Assembly (NCBI GenBank): GCA_963717195.1
Contig: CAVQVR010000010.1
Coordinates: 310,001 to 374,000, forward strand
DNA from: JACDAE01 sp963717195
Lineage (GTDB): Bacteria; Chloroflexota; Ktedonobacteria; Ktedonobacterales; Ktedonobacteraceae
Reading direction: 5' to 3'
DNA: 64,000 nt
A program made the position numbers and the translations under genes. Within the stretch, counting starts at the first letter, position 1. Each line of letters begins with the position of its first letter. The notes under the pieces are model-generated. The model was not told the DNA's origin, did not search any database, and worked only from the letters and a program-made list of their open reading frames with translations. Below are positions 14,956 through 25,028 of the stretch, in pieces.

Positions 14956-15897
14956 ATGTTAAATCGCTTACATTTGTCCCTCAGGCGTTTACAACTGTCG
15001 AGTATTGTCATTGTAGTATTGGCACTCACCCTTCTGGGAGGTTACCTGCAGAAAGCAAGTAGCACCTCATCGGTGGAGGCCGCAGCACCGGGCCTATCTC
15101 CCCATCAAGAGGCTGGCCACATCATTGTACAGCTCTTTCAAGTGCCCGGTTTCATCTATCCATCTATTAGCGGCGTGCCAGAATGGACGCTCTATGAAGA
15201 TGGGTTGCTCGTTTTTAAAGCTAGCAATAACTTGGACGTGGTCCAGGCACACCTTTCGCCTGACAATATTCGCTCCATTCTGAATGTGATTGTGCATCAA
15301 GATAGCTTCTTTGCAAGCACAAAAGATGCCTATGGGCACCCCATTCCTGATGCAGGCTCACTGCTCTTGAGTGTTGATGCCAATGGTCAGCATAAACAGG
15401 TCAGACTCTATGGTGAACCGACGACGCCAGGAGATGAACAGACCCGGCACATCTTTGCCATCAAGAATTTTCTGCTCAACTATCGACCCGCGGCAACGCA
15501 GCCATATATACCTCCTGGCATCGCATTGCTGGTTATTCCACAAATTGGAGATAGTACTGGCGTGCCCACCTGGCCCTATAGGGATATCTCCCTGGCGCGA
15601 ACAGCCGCTCAGGAATGTCCATTGCTTTCACCTGATGCAAACACTTGCCCATCAGTGAGCGCTAGTAAAGCAGGCGTTCTGGGAATTTTGGGGTCGCGTG
15701 GTCTTGCATTGCTGCATCCAACCCATGATGTTTCTTACTCCCGTGTAAAAGAACAAGGGAAAATCTATCGGCTCGGCATCTGGCCTCTACTACCCGATGC
15801 TTTCTATCCACGTAAAAATGGAGTCCTGGCTATACAAGTACAGGGAGCCATTAGCGGCACGTGGCCTTTGCTTTTAGACAAGAATAATAATAGATAA
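14956..15897 (+). CDS. Secreted or membrane-anchored hypothetical protein
   Basis: A 313-residue protein with one N-terminal hydrophobic segment (about 17-37) acting as signal or anchor, then an extracytoplasmic region without further spans. The start has AGAGGA 9 nt upstream. Recognisable stretches are VPEWTLYEDGLLVFK, SPDNIRSILNVIV and a Pro-rich IPPGIALLVIPQIGDSTGVPTWPY, none of which I can assign to a named family. The two Cys (around 224-233) may pair. It stands alone between divergent and convergent neighbours. Confidence 0.65.
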   Translation: MLNRLHLSLRRLQLSSIVIVVLALTLLGGYLQKASSTSSVEAAAPGLSPHQEAGHIIVQLFQVPGFIYPSISGVPEWTLYEDGLLVFKASNNLDVVQAHLSPDNIRSILNVIVHQDSFFASTKDAYGHPIPDAGSLLLSVDANGQHKQVRLYGEPTTPGDEQTRHIFAIKNFLLNYRPAATQPYIPPGIALLVIPQIGDSTGVPTWPYRDISLARTAAQECPLLSPDANTCPSVSASKAGVLGILGSRGLALLHPTHDVSYSRVKEQGKIYRLGIWPLLPDAFYPRKNGVLAIQVQGAISGTWPLLLDKNNNR

Positions 15898-15972
15898 GCT
15901 GAAGATATGGTTGTCCAGCATACCGCAGGAGATAGCATCAATGGTCTTCTGCGGCAGTTAGGGATCGATTCA

Positions 15973-15998
15973 GGTGTAGGGGCGTGTGCCTCGCCCCA
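15973..15998 (+). repeat. GTAGGGGC-family repeat, single short unit
   Basis: GTGTAGGGGCG followed by CGCCCC, a small hairpin between convergent genes. Confidence 0.4.
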
Positions 15999-16080
15999 TC
16001 ATTCATCAGAATTGAACGATTAAGTATTGAGAGATATCTGAGAAGTTCTATATCATATTTTGCAGTCAACACGTATTTCC

Positions 16081-17847
16081 TTACTGCTGTGCTTGCTCAT
16101 ACTCTTCCTGCGCCTCCTCTATTCTTCCCAGTTGTTTGAGCGTGTCCGCTTTGTTGTAGTGAAAGGCTGCGACCCTCGGCTGCAACTGTACGGCGCGGTC
16201 ATAGGCTGCTAAAGCTTCTTTATAGCGCCGAACCGCAAAGAATACATTTCCTTTACCATTATAGGCTGAGGCCAGGCGCGGATTGAGCCGGATCGCTTGC
16301 TCAAATGCGGCCAGCGCTTCTCGATAGCGCTTCAGTTCGTAGAGAAGGCTCCCTTTTCCGTTATAAGGTGAGGCTGCCTCCGGGCGCACACGAATCGCTT
16401 GCTCAAATGCGGCCAGCGCCTCCTTTGGACGCTTCAGGCCCCACAATACCCAGGCCATTCCATCCAACACTTCGGCACTCTCCGGATTCAACGTCAGTGC
16501 CTGCTCATACGCTGCCAGCGCCTCCTCATAGCGATGCAGATGATAAAGCGTGTCCGCTTTAAACTCATATGTTTGTGCCACATCTGGCGCAAGTTGGATG
16601 GCTTGCTCGAAACAGGCAAGGGCTTCGTGATAATGCGCAATCCGATAGAGCGTTCTTCCCTTCCCTGCGTAAGCAGGCGCATAACTGGCATCTTGCGCTA
16701 TAAGACGATCATAGATAGCAAGCGCCTCTTCATAACGTCCCAGTCGTCGTAGCGCCCAACCAATTCCGTCATAAGCTGCCAGGCAGGAAGGCTTCCGCTG
16801 CAGCGCCTCTTCATGAGCTGCTATCGCCTCTTCATAACGCCCTGATGCATAAAGTGCATCTCCCTTGCCCTGATATGCATCAACCTGGTCGGGATCAAAT
16901 TGAAGCGCGTGCTCAAATGCTGCAAGGGCTTCTGCATAGCGTGCGGCATTGAACAGGCGATTCCCTTCATCCAGCCAGTGATCGCCTGTCTTACGTCTGG
17001 TCGTGGAAGGGGCCTTGAGCAGCGCATGAATAAAGGAGAGAATGTCGGGATAGCGCTTCTCTCGTTGCTTTTCTAAAGCTCGCAGAAGCGCGTGCTCTAT
17101 ATAAGCGGGAATAGCCGGATTGATCTCTGAAGGGGGTTGTGGCACTTTCGATTGGTGCATTTTCCCGATTGTGACCGCATGCTTTGCCATAAATGGGGGC
17201 TGGCCCGTCAATAGTTCATAGGCGATACAGGCCAATGCATACTGATCGCTCCGTGGGCTTGCTGCTCCTTCAAACTGCTCCGGTGCCATGTAGAGCGGTG
17301 AACCAATGACATTGACAAATTTCGTTCTAGTCGTTTCTAAAAAAACGGCAATGCCAAAGTCGGCAATCAATGCCTCGTCTTTTGCATTAAAAAGGATATT
17401 TTCTGGTTTCAAATCCCGGTGCACAATATTTTGGTCGTGCACGTACTGAAGACCCTGACCCACCTGTGTTAACACAGTCAGCACCTCATTTAAGGGGAGC
17501 AGCTTTTCATTTTCCTCCATACGGTCACGCAGCGAGCCGTTTTGCGCAAACTCGGCGACCAGGTACGGAAAGCCCTCATCGTCAACTCCTACATCGTAGA
17601 TTGGCAGAATATGTTCGTGCTTGAGCATTTCGAGGAACTGGGCCTCGCGTAGAAAATTTGCGCGTTCTTTGTCCGATTCCAGGTAGCTGAGGTGCAGGAC
17701 TTTGATCGCGACAATGCGATGCGCGAGGTAAAGATGAGCTCCCTTATAGACACTCCCAAATGCACCACTATTAATTGCTTCGGTAATACGATAGTTCCCC
17801 ACCTGCTTCCCAATATAGGAGGTATCTTCTGTGTCTTCATCTCTCAT
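16081..17847 (-). CDS. Serine/threonine protein kinase with C-terminal TPR array
   Basis: Kinase domain about residues 15-280 counted from the ATG at 17847: glycine loop INSGAFGSVYKG, VAIKVL lysine, HRDLKPENILFNA catalytic loop, DFGIA, GSPLYMAPEQ and DQYALACIAYELLTG. From about 300 to the end are eight or more TPR units (YAEALAAFEHALQFDP type). No membrane span, so a cytoplasmic kinase whose TPRs probably bind partners. The start is uncertain: the ATG at 17847 has only a distant AGGAG, and an in-frame GTG at 17886 has none. Followed by convergent genes. Confidence 0.9.
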   Translation of the reverse strand: MRDEDTEDTSYIGKQVGNYRITEAINSGAFGSVYKGAHLYLAHRIVAIKVLHLSYLESDKERANFLREAQFLEMLKHEHILPIYDVGVDDEGFPYLVAEFAQNGSLRDRMEENEKLLPLNEVLTVLTQVGQGLQYVHDQNIVHRDLKPENILFNAKDEALIADFGIAVFLETTRTKFVNVIGSPLYMAPEQFEGAASPRSDQYALACIAYELLTGQPPFMAKHAVTIGKMHQSKVPQPPSEINPAIPAYIEHALLRALEKQREKRYPDILSFIHALLKAPSTTRRKTGDHWLDEGNRLFNAARYAEALAAFEHALQFDPDQVDAYQGKGDALYASGRYEEAIAAHEEALQRKPSCLAAYDGIGWALRRLGRYEEALAIYDRLIAQDASYAPAYAGKGRTLYRIAHYHEALACFEQAIQLAPDVAQTYEFKADTLYHLHRYEEALAAYEQALTLNPESAEVLDGMAWVLWGLKRPKEALAAFEQAIRVRPEAASPYNGKGSLLYELKRYREALAAFEQAIRLNPRLASAYNGKGNVFFAVRRYKEALAAYDRAVQLQPRVAAFHYNKADTLKQLGRIEEAQEEYEQAQQ

Positions 17848-17902
17848 ATTATTAATATGTCTTTCAATAATAAGGCTCCTATACACCTGGACGCGGAGCG
17901 GC

Positions 17903-17988
17903 GCACGGGCTTATAAATCGCGCCCCTACACCTTTGGGGACGTGAGCATGTAATGACCCAACATGGGGCGCGATTTATAAGCCCGTGC
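17903..17988. repeat. GTAGGGGC-family inverted repeat, 24-bp perfect arms
   Basis: Arms 17903-17926 and 17965-17988 are exact complements (GCACGGGCTTATAAATCGCG...). The right arm ends on the first base of the aconitase stop codon. It probably forms a hairpin in mRNA from acnA. Confidence 0.8.
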
Positions 17989-20804
17989 TACCCAATTAAC
18001 CGTCTCAACACGGTTAGCAGGATACCGCCGTTCTCGTAGTAGACGACATCGATGGCGCTATCCAGACGTGCAAGAGTCTGGAAGGAGAAAGTCGAACCGT
18101 CTTCGCGTGTCACCTTTACGGTCACTTCCTGGCGGGGTTTTAAGCCCTGCTCAATGCCTTCGATGTCATAGGTCTCGTGTCCTGTCAGGCCCAGGGACTC
18201 TTTACTCTGGCCAGAGACAAATTGTAGTGGCAGAATGCCCATGCCAACCAGGTTGCTGCGGTGAATACGCTCGAAGCTCTCGGCGATAGCGGCACGTATA
18301 CCGAGCAGTAAAGGACCCTTGGCTGCCCAGTCGCGCGAACTACCAGAACCATACTCTTTTCCGGCAATCACGATCAATGGTACGCCTTCCTGCTGGTAGC
18401 GCATTGACGCTTCGTAGATCGTCGTTTGCTCTCCATCGGGCAGGTGAACGGTATAATAGCCTTCTTTATTTGGCGTGAGACGATTGCGCAGGCGAATGTT
18501 GCCAAAGGTGCCGCGTACCATCACCTCGTGATTGCCACGGCGGGCTCCGTAGGTGTTGAAATCGCGCTTCTCTACGCCACGTTCCAGCAGGTAACGTCCG
18601 GCAGGGCTGGTAGGCGAGAAGCTGCCAGCAGGTGAAATGTGGTCTGTGGTAATGGAGTCGTCCATTACGGCAAGTACACGTGCACCGTGAATATCCTTGA
18701 CGGGTTGTGGCTCCAGCGACATATCTTTAAAGAATGGTGGCTCCTGAATATAGGTAGAATTGGCATCCCACTCGAAAAGCGCTCCGGTTGAGTTCGTCAA
18801 TGAACGCCAGTTTTCGTCGCCTTCAAAGACGCTGGCATAGTTGCGTGAAAACACGTCCGGCGTAACTGCGCTGGTGACTGCCTCGCGTACTTCTTCCTGT
18901 GAAGGCCAGATATCGCGCAGGAATACATCATCGCCATTGGCATCGGTCCCAATCGGCTCTTTTGTCAGGTCAATATCGACCGTACCAGCCAGGGCATAGG
19001 CGACAACCAGCGGCGGTGAGGCCAGAAAACTTGCACGCACCTGGGGATGAATGCGCCCCTCAAAATTGCGGTTACCACTTAGAACTGCCGCGACAACCAG
19101 ATCATTGTCCTGCACTGCTTCAGCAACGGGTTCAGCAAGTGGGCCGCTATTACCAATACAGGTTGTGCAACCATAGCCGACCAGGTGGAAACGCAACGCC
19201 TCCAGGTAAGGCAACAGGTTGGCATTCTGCAGGTAATCGACGACTGCGCGTGATCCAGGTGCCAGGCTCGTCTTGACGGCAGGATTGACGGAGAGCCCTC
19301 GCTCTACTGCGTGCTTCGCGACCAGGCCTGCTGCGATCATCACCGTAGGATTTGAGGTATTGGTGCAACTGGTGATAGCAGCAATGGCGACAGAACCATC
19401 GGTCATATGCGTCTCGACATCACCGAGCTGGACCAGCACATCTCTGAGGTGTCCGCTATGGCCCCGATGTCCATTCCCTTTCGTCGCATCTTCGGCCTGG
19501 GCAACAGGATCAGGATTGGGGTTGCCACCCTCGCCCGACCAGCGAATTGTAGCTTTTTCTGCCGAAGCAACCATTGCCGCCGACTCGAAGCGATCTGCAT
19601 AAGCCGCGCGGAAGACCTGTCCCAGATTTTGCATCGGCACACGATCCTGAGGACGACGCGGACCAGCCAGGCTTGGTTCAATTGTCGCGAGATCGAGTTG
19701 CAACAGCTCGTCAAACTGTGGCTCAGGTAGATCATCCGTGCGGAACAGTCCTTGCGCCTTCGTGTAATGCTCTACCAGTTCTATCAGTTGCGGATCACGA
19801 CCGGTCATATGCAGGTAGCGCAGCGTTTCAGCGTCGACCGGGAACAACGTTGCCGTTGCACCAAATTCAGGCGACATATTTGCAATAGTGGCACGGTCAG
19901 CCAATGGCAGGTTGCTCAGACCAGGACCTGTGAACTCGACAAACTTGCCCACTACACCGCGCTTGCGCAGCATCTGCGTCACCGTCAAGACAAGATCAGT
20001 TGCCGTCGCTCCCTCCGGCAAGGCACCTGAGAGGCGCACGCCGATTACTTCTGGTGTGAGCAGGTAGATTGGCTGCCCAAGCAGCACTGCCTCAGCTTCA
20101 ATACCACCAACGCCCCAGCCCAACACCCCGAGTCCGTTAATCATGGTGGTATGCGAATCAGTACCGACCAGCGTATCTGGATAGGCTACCGTTTCGCCGT
20201 CCTCTTCCTTTGTCATTACAACGGAGGCGAGGTACTCAAGATTGACCTGGTGCACAATGCCAGTTCCCGGAGGCACAACACGGAAATTGTGAAATGCCTG
20301 CTGCCCCCAGCGCAATAAAGAATAGCGCTCACTATTGCGTTCGTATTCGCGCTCAACGTTACGCGCAAAAGCCAGGACCGAACCAAAGGAATCAACCTGC
20401 ACAGAATGGTCGATCACCAGGTCCGCTGGCACTAGAGGATTGATCTTTTGCGGATCTCCATTCATACGTGCAACAGCGGAACGCATCGCAGCAAGATCTG
20501 CCACCGCTGGTACACCAGTAAAATCCTGTAGCAGGACACGAGAGGGCAGAAATGGGTACTCGGCCTCATTCTTTGCAGATTGGCCCGGAACCCAATGCGC
20601 CAGAGAGAGCACATCATCTTTCGTGACAAGCTCCCCACCTGCATGACGCAGCAAGTTTTCTAAGATAACCTTGACCGTAAATGGCAAACGGTTTAGCCCT
20701 TGCACACCGATCTGCGCCAGAGCCTCCAGACGATAGTAGTTAATAGTACCATATGCACCCTTAAGCGTTGCATGGGCACCAAATACATCTTTGTATGCAG
20801 TCAT
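17988..20804 (-). CDS. acnA: Aconitate hydratase A
   Basis: A 938-residue cytoplasmic 4Fe-4S enzyme interconverting citrate and isocitrate in the TCA cycle. Family features run throughout: GAYGTINYYRLEAL, LPFTVKVILENLLRH, VLLQDFTGVPAVADLAAMR, DLVIDHSVQVD, TDSHTTMINGLGVLGWGVGGIEAEA, cluster ligand CTNTSNP and the Cys pair in GCTTCIGNSG, and C-terminal swivel-domain motifs SITTDHISPAG, NTYGARRGNHEVM, AGKEYGSGSSRDWAAKGP. Length is normal for AcnA. AAGGAT lies 6 nt before the ATG. Its stop codon abuts a perfect inverted repeat. Confidence 0.97.
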   Translation of the reverse strand: MTAYKDVFGAHATLKGAYGTINYYRLEALAQIGVQGLNRLPFTVKVILENLLRHAGGELVTKDDVLSLAHWVPGQSAKNEAEYPFLPSRVLLQDFTGVPAVADLAAMRSAVARMNGDPQKINPLVPADLVIDHSVQVDSFGSVLAFARNVEREYERNSERYSLLRWGQQAFHNFRVVPPGTGIVHQVNLEYLASVVMTKEEDGETVAYPDTLVGTDSHTTMINGLGVLGWGVGGIEAEAVLLGQPIYLLTPEVIGVRLSGALPEGATATDLVLTVTQMLRKRGVVGKFVEFTGPGLSNLPLADRATIANMSPEFGATATLFPVDAETLRYLHMTGRDPQLIELVEHYTKAQGLFRTDDLPEPQFDELLQLDLATIEPSLAGPRRPQDRVPMQNLGQVFRAAYADRFESAAMVASAEKATIRWSGEGGNPNPDPVAQAEDATKGNGHRGHSGHLRDVLVQLGDVETHMTDGSVAIAAITSCTNTSNPTVMIAAGLVAKHAVERGLSVNPAVKTSLAPGSRAVVDYLQNANLLPYLEALRFHLVGYGCTTCIGNSGPLAEPVAEAVQDNDLVVAAVLSGNRNFEGRIHPQVRASFLASPPLVVAYALAGTVDIDLTKEPIGTDANGDDVFLRDIWPSQEEVREAVTSAVTPDVFSRNYASVFEGDENWRSLTNSTGALFEWDANSTYIQEPPFFKDMSLEPQPVKDIHGARVLAVMDDSITTDHISPAGSFSPTSPAGRYLLERGVEKRDFNTYGARRGNHEVMVRGTFGNIRLRNRLTPNKEGYYTVHLPDGEQTTIYEASMRYQQEGVPLIVIAGKEYGSGSSRDWAAKGPLLLGIRAAIAESFERIHRSNLVGMGILPLQFVSGQSKESLGLTGHETYDIEGIEQGLKPRQEVTVKVTREDGSTFSFQTLARLDSAIDVVYYENGGILLTVLRRLIG

Positions 20805-21317
20805 AGCTATATCCTTTTAAATGGAGTAATCAGGTGTAGGGGATGGATGACTTCCAAAGTAGCACGCAGTCCTACCACTGTGACGACTTATAAGTCACCC
20901 CGAATTTTCCAAACAGGCGTTTGCACTTCTTAAGTCGCTCGTGCCTGCACACCTCGCGAGGCGTGCAGGCGCGAGCAAATTGGTGAACTTTTTCAAACGT
21001 TCGGGATGACTTGTACTTCTGGAATGACACTGGTGTATCGTCCTACACCGTAGTTCAGTTTCATTGACGAGTCCCATTCTCTTTCCTTGTATTATATACT
21101 TTGTTTCTTCCATCTTGCCAACAAAAACACAGGTAGATAACACATTAAAATCACATTAATCCTGTCTAGAAGAGAGAAAGCGTGTACGTTGACCTATTTG
21201 GATAGCTTATCCATGCGATTCCTCTATTGACAAAGTACTCACACTTTCGCTACAGTAGAAGGAACAATAGATCAAAATGCAATACTATTGATGTGTAGGA
21301 CAGGGAGGACGACGGCA
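20805..21317. other. Divergent promoter region with nested palindromes
   Basis: Between acnA and the zinc-ribbon TPR gene. It contains GTGTAGG at 20829 and CCTACAC at about 21040 as distant inverted repeats, and inside them a strong stem CCTGCACACCTCGCGAGGCGTGCAGG-like palindrome near 20945-20970 with direct GGATGACTT copies. It may be a composite repeat of the GTAGGGGC type. No gene. Confidence 0.4.
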
Positions 21318-23045
21318 ATGGGGATGTGTCTAGATACTGAACATTGTGGATTTGAAAATCGAAAAAGTGCTCGCTTCTGTGCACGATGTGGACTTCCTCT
21401 AAGAGGAGCTATTCTGCAAGGACGTTACGGAATTAAAAGTTTCGTCAATCAGGATCGTAGTATCATTACTTTTGATGCATATGATCAAGATAATGGTCAG
21501 GCAGTGACTGTACGTGCACTCATTCCACGCGTAACAACTGCACAGGAACGCGAGAGCTTCCTGCAGGACGCAGAGATGGCCCGGGCTCTCTCGGCTCGGG
21601 TTACTGATCCTGGCAGTATTCGTGTAACCGATTACGGGCAGGATGGCCCGCTGGCTTTTCTTGTGAAAACCGAGCTCACACCTGTAAAAAAACAAGCGGT
21701 TTACACATCACGTGTCACCACCGAGTTTGGAGGCAATATCCCCGCACCAGCAGGGGTGTTGCTGAACGAGAGTGACGATGGTGAGATGGCAACACAGCTA
21801 CGCATCGTGGTCCCTGATACATCCAGAAGCAGACCTGTACAGATCGACACACCGGAGGCTCTTCTACCTGCACAATTTTATCAAGGGCAATCATCTCGTC
21901 CTCAATACCATGATTGGCTCAGCGAGGCAAACGCTGCTTACGAACGAAGCGACTACCAGGATGCTCTGGCAGCATATGAGCTCGCCGCCAATCACGACAC
22001 CACTTCCATCGATGCATGGAGCGGCAAAGGGGCTACACTTCTGCACCTTGGTCGTCCAGAAGAGGCGTTGCAGGCATACGATTATGCCCTCTTATTACGT
22101 TCTGACGATCCGGAACTCTGGACCTTACGTGCCAGCGTCCTGCATGAATTGCACCGCTTCGAGGAAGAAATGTACTGCTACGACCAGGCTCTAATGTCTG
22201 ATCCAAACTACGTCTATGCCTGGAGTGGTCGCGGCATGTCCCTGGCGGAACAGAATAAGCCGGAAGAAGCGCTTCTAGCCTTTGACCGCGCATTACTACT
22301 GGATCCTCAACAGAGCACAATCTGGCAGGCAATGAGTGATACCCTCTATAGCCTGCAACGCTACGAGGAAGCACTCATCACCATCGATCGTGCCATTGAT
22401 ATCGATAATCAGCGCTCCTCCCTGTGGGACACACGCGGCAATATCCTGCGCAGGATGAAAAATCCAGAACAGGCACTCCCTTTGCATGAGCATGCACTTC
22501 AGCTTGATCCACACAACGCAACGCTCTGGTTCGATAAAGCGAACGACCTGCGTGATATGCGCCGTTACGCTGAAGCGTTGGCTGCGTATGACGAGTCCCT
22601 TTCACTTGATCAAACACTGGCGGGCACGTGGTATAATCGAGGGAATGTTTTAGCTGCACTCAAGATGTTCGAGGATGCTTTGGAATCCTATGATCGTGCT
22701 CTCGAATACGATAATGGGCTCATCTCTGCCTGGTATAATAAGGGGAGCCTTTTGCACGAATTAAAACGTCATGCAGAAGCCATTGATGCTTTTGATCGAG
22801 CACTGGCGGTTGATACACATTACATTGCAGCATGGAACAATAAAGGCCTCTCACTCTTCGCTCTGGGACGCATGGATGAAGCTCTGGCCGCTCTCGACCA
22901 GGCAACTTCCTTTGCTCCTGAAGAGCCAGATGCCTGGTATAATAAGGCCGTCGTACTGGAGAAATTGGGGCGCAAACAGGAAGCTCTGACCTGCCAGGAA
23001 TGGGCCCGTTCTCTGGAACAACAGGCAAAATTTGGAGATGCATAA
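21318..23045 (+). CDS. Zinc-ribbon TPR protein with a degenerate kinase N-lobe
   Basis: Start at ATG 21318, seven bases after GGAGGAC; 575 residues. Residues 4-24 form a zinc ribbon with spacing C-x5-C-x10-C-x2-C. Residues 32-125 align with the kinase N-lobe of the next gene (LQGRYGIKSF..., VTVRALIP, ERESFLQDAEMARAL, VTDYGQDGPLAFLVKTEL). The glycine loop is lost, the lysine position is Arg and the whole catalytic lobe is missing. From about 215 onward follow some ten TPR units (YNRGNVLAALKMFEDALESYDRAL type). Probably a scaffold descended from a kinase-TPR protein. Same orientation as the kinase at 23237. Confidence 0.8.
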   Translation: MGMCLDTEHCGFENRKSARFCARCGLPLRGAILQGRYGIKSFVNQDRSIITFDAYDQDNGQAVTVRALIPRVTTAQERESFLQDAEMARALSARVTDPGSIRVTDYGQDGPLAFLVKTELTPVKKQAVYTSRVTTEFGGNIPAPAGVLLNESDDGEMATQLRIVVPDTSRSRPVQIDTPEALLPAQFYQGQSSRPQYHDWLSEANAAYERSDYQDALAAYELAANHDTTSIDAWSGKGATLLHLGRPEEALQAYDYALLLRSDDPELWTLRASVLHELHRFEEEMYCYDQALMSDPNYVYAWSGRGMSLAEQNKPEEALLAFDRALLLDPQQSTIWQAMSDTLYSLQRYEEALITIDRAIDIDNQRSSLWDTRGNILRRMKNPEQALPLHEHALQLDPHNATLWFDKANDLRDMRRYAEALAAYDESLSLDQTLAGTWYNRGNVLAALKMFEDALESYDRALEYDNGLISAWYNKGSLLHELKRHAEAIDAFDRALAVDTHYIAAWNNKGLSLFALGRMDEALAALDQATSFAPEEPDAWYNKAVVLEKLGRKQEALTCQEWARSLEQQAKFGDA

Positions 23046-23236
23046 AACTATCTATTAGTACTATACGCATACAAATGCTTATCTATTCTAGCGTAATCTT
23101 TTCTATATCCTACAACAAGAAGGGAAGAGCTACAACGACAATGCGCAAATAAGCGCCATGGATAATTACCGGGTGCCATTCACAGAACTTGATAAAGCGG
23201 GCTCTGCTAGAGGTACCCTTATGACTCGGAGGAGGA

Positions 23237-24991
23237 ATGCGACGCTGCGCCGATCTGGTTGACTGCGGATTTGACAACCGGGACAGCGAACTATTTTGTC
23301 GAGCATGTGCACTGCCGCTACTGAGAACTGCTTTGGCCGGACGCTATCTGGTCGAGGCTCTACTTAGTAAAGGAGGCTACGCGGCGGTTTTTCGTGGAGT
23401 AGACCAGAATCTCTCGCGCCACATTGCTATCAAAGTGCTGTTACCAAGTAAAACGACTCCTGGCGAACGTGAACATTTTTTGCGTGAAGCACGTATCGCG
23501 GCAACGTTAGACCATCCCAATATCGCGCCAGTTCTCGATTATGGAAAGGATGGCCCTAGCGTATTTCTGGTTATGCCTCTTTATACTTCTGGCTCGTTAC
23601 GTACACGCCTCGCGCAGGCCGATGGCCCCCTTCCCGCGTCAGAGACGGTTCATAATTTTCATCAGCTCGCCAATGCATTGTATTATGCACATACACGGCC
23701 AAGACCCGTGATCCATCGCGATATCAAGCCGGAAAATATTTTGATCCACCAGGAAGATTCGCGCCTGGTCATTACTGATTTCGGCATCGCCCGCTCCCTG
23801 GAACCCGGTGCCAGTTTCGGTAAGACCGTAACTGTACGTGGTACCGTGGGCTATATGGCTCCCGAACAGACTACCGGGATCGTGGACCCGCGCAGCGATC
23901 AGTACGGCTGCGCTGTGGTGCTCTACGAGATGCTCACTGGCTATCACCCCCTCGATCCATTCGCAGGCGTTATCCCGCCAGTATCCTCTCTGAACAACGA
24001 GTTGCCTACGGCTATGGATCTCGTCATACAACGCGCTCTTGCACCACACCCTGAAGAACGCTTCCCGACGATGACGGATTTCATGCAGGCGTTCGATCTC
24101 GCCTGCCGTCCTACAACGAAGATGCGCCCGCTTCCACCAGCAACTCCGCCAGAAGTACGTACTTCACCTCATGTACGCAACATGACCAATCCAGCCATTG
24201 CTTCTACCGGTACAGGCAGAAATAGCTCGGTCAACCAGCAGTATATCTCACGCTCTCACATCAACACCGGAAGCGTGCGTGAGAAATGCCGCGAAGGCGA
24301 TCAATATCTGAAAATGCAGCACTATTCGCAGGCGCTCCAGGCTTATGAAGAGGCTCTGCGCATCGATCCACGCAATTTCTACGCCTGGAATGGCAAGGGA
24401 ACGGCGCTCTACAACCAGGGTAACTACCGTAAGGCTCTGGAAGCTTATCAGCATGCAACAGATATCGATCCGGACAGCGCGACGGTGTGGGTGAGTGCAG
24501 GTCTGGCACTGAACCGTCTCCAACGTTACCAGCAGGCTCTGGTGCATTTTGAACGTGCGCTCTCTATCGATCCTCACTATGTTGCAGCATGGAACGGCAA
24601 GGGTGATGCGCAACTGGATATGAACCTGCCGGATGATGCGCTCAATTCCTACCAGCAGGCGCTGACATATGATGCCAGGAGCTTCCAGGCCTGGAACGGT
24701 CTGGGCAATGCGCGTTCCAGCCAGCATGATTATCCAGGAGCTGTTGAAGCCTACACACGTGCTCTTCTGGTAAACTCACGCAGCGCCGTCGCATGGTGTA
24801 ACAAGGCTGAAGCCCTGATGCGCCTTGGGCATAATCGCGCCGCGCTCAATTCTCTTAATGAAGCGACAGAGATGGATAAAGGCTACATCCGCGCCTGGAC
24901 GCTCAAGGCCGAAGTATACGAGTCGCTGGGCAATCCCCAGGAAGCTCAGAAAGCACGCCGCCGCGCCAGGCCCTGGGGAACGATGAATTAA
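23237..24991 (+). CDS. Zinc-ribbon serine/threonine protein kinase with TPR array
   Basis: A 584-residue kinase. The N-terminal zinc ribbon has the same unusual spacing as its neighbour (C4, C10, C21, C24). The kinase domain spans about 30-290: LLSKGGYAAVFRG, IAIKVLLP, HRDIKPENILIH, DFGIARSL, GTVGYMAPEQT, DQYGCAVVLYEMLTG. A linker of about 60 residues rich in Pro and Thr leads to seven TPR units (350-575). No membrane segment. GGAGGA lies 1-2 bp before the ATG, so the true start could lie a little later. Likely a cytoplasmic signalling kinase. The adjacent degenerate homologue may be a partner. Confidence 0.9.
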   Translation: MRRCADLVDCGFDNRDSELFCRACALPLLRTALAGRYLVEALLSKGGYAAVFRGVDQNLSRHIAIKVLLPSKTTPGEREHFLREARIAATLDHPNIAPVLDYGKDGPSVFLVMPLYTSGSLRTRLAQADGPLPASETVHNFHQLANALYYAHTRPRPVIHRDIKPENILIHQEDSRLVITDFGIARSLEPGASFGKTVTVRGTVGYMAPEQTTGIVDPRSDQYGCAVVLYEMLTGYHPLDPFAGVIPPVSSLNNELPTAMDLVIQRALAPHPEERFPTMTDFMQAFDLACRPTTKMRPLPPATPPEVRTSPHVRNMTNPAIASTGTGRNSSVNQQYISRSHINTGSVREKCREGDQYLKMQHYSQALQAYEEALRIDPRNFYAWNGKGTALYNQGNYRKALEAYQHATDIDPDSATVWVSAGLALNRLQRYQQALVHFERALSIDPHYVAAWNGKGDAQLDMNLPDDALNSYQQALTYDARSFQAWNGLGNARSSQHDYPGAVEAYTRALLVNSRSAVAWCNKAEALMRLGHNRAALNSLNEATEMDKGYIRAWTLKAEVYESLGNPQEAQKARRRARPWGTMN

Positions 24992-24999
24992 CATCTCCC

Positions 25000-25017
25000 G
25001 TAGGGGCACTCCCCTAC
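25000..25017. repeat. Short GTAGGGG palindrome between convergent genes
   Basis: GTAGGGG-cact-CCCCTAC is a perfect palindrome 9 bp after the kinase stop and 12 bp before the end of the ABC permease gene. It could act as a bidirectional terminator. Confidence 0.5.
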
Positions 25018-25028
25018 ATTTGTTCCGG

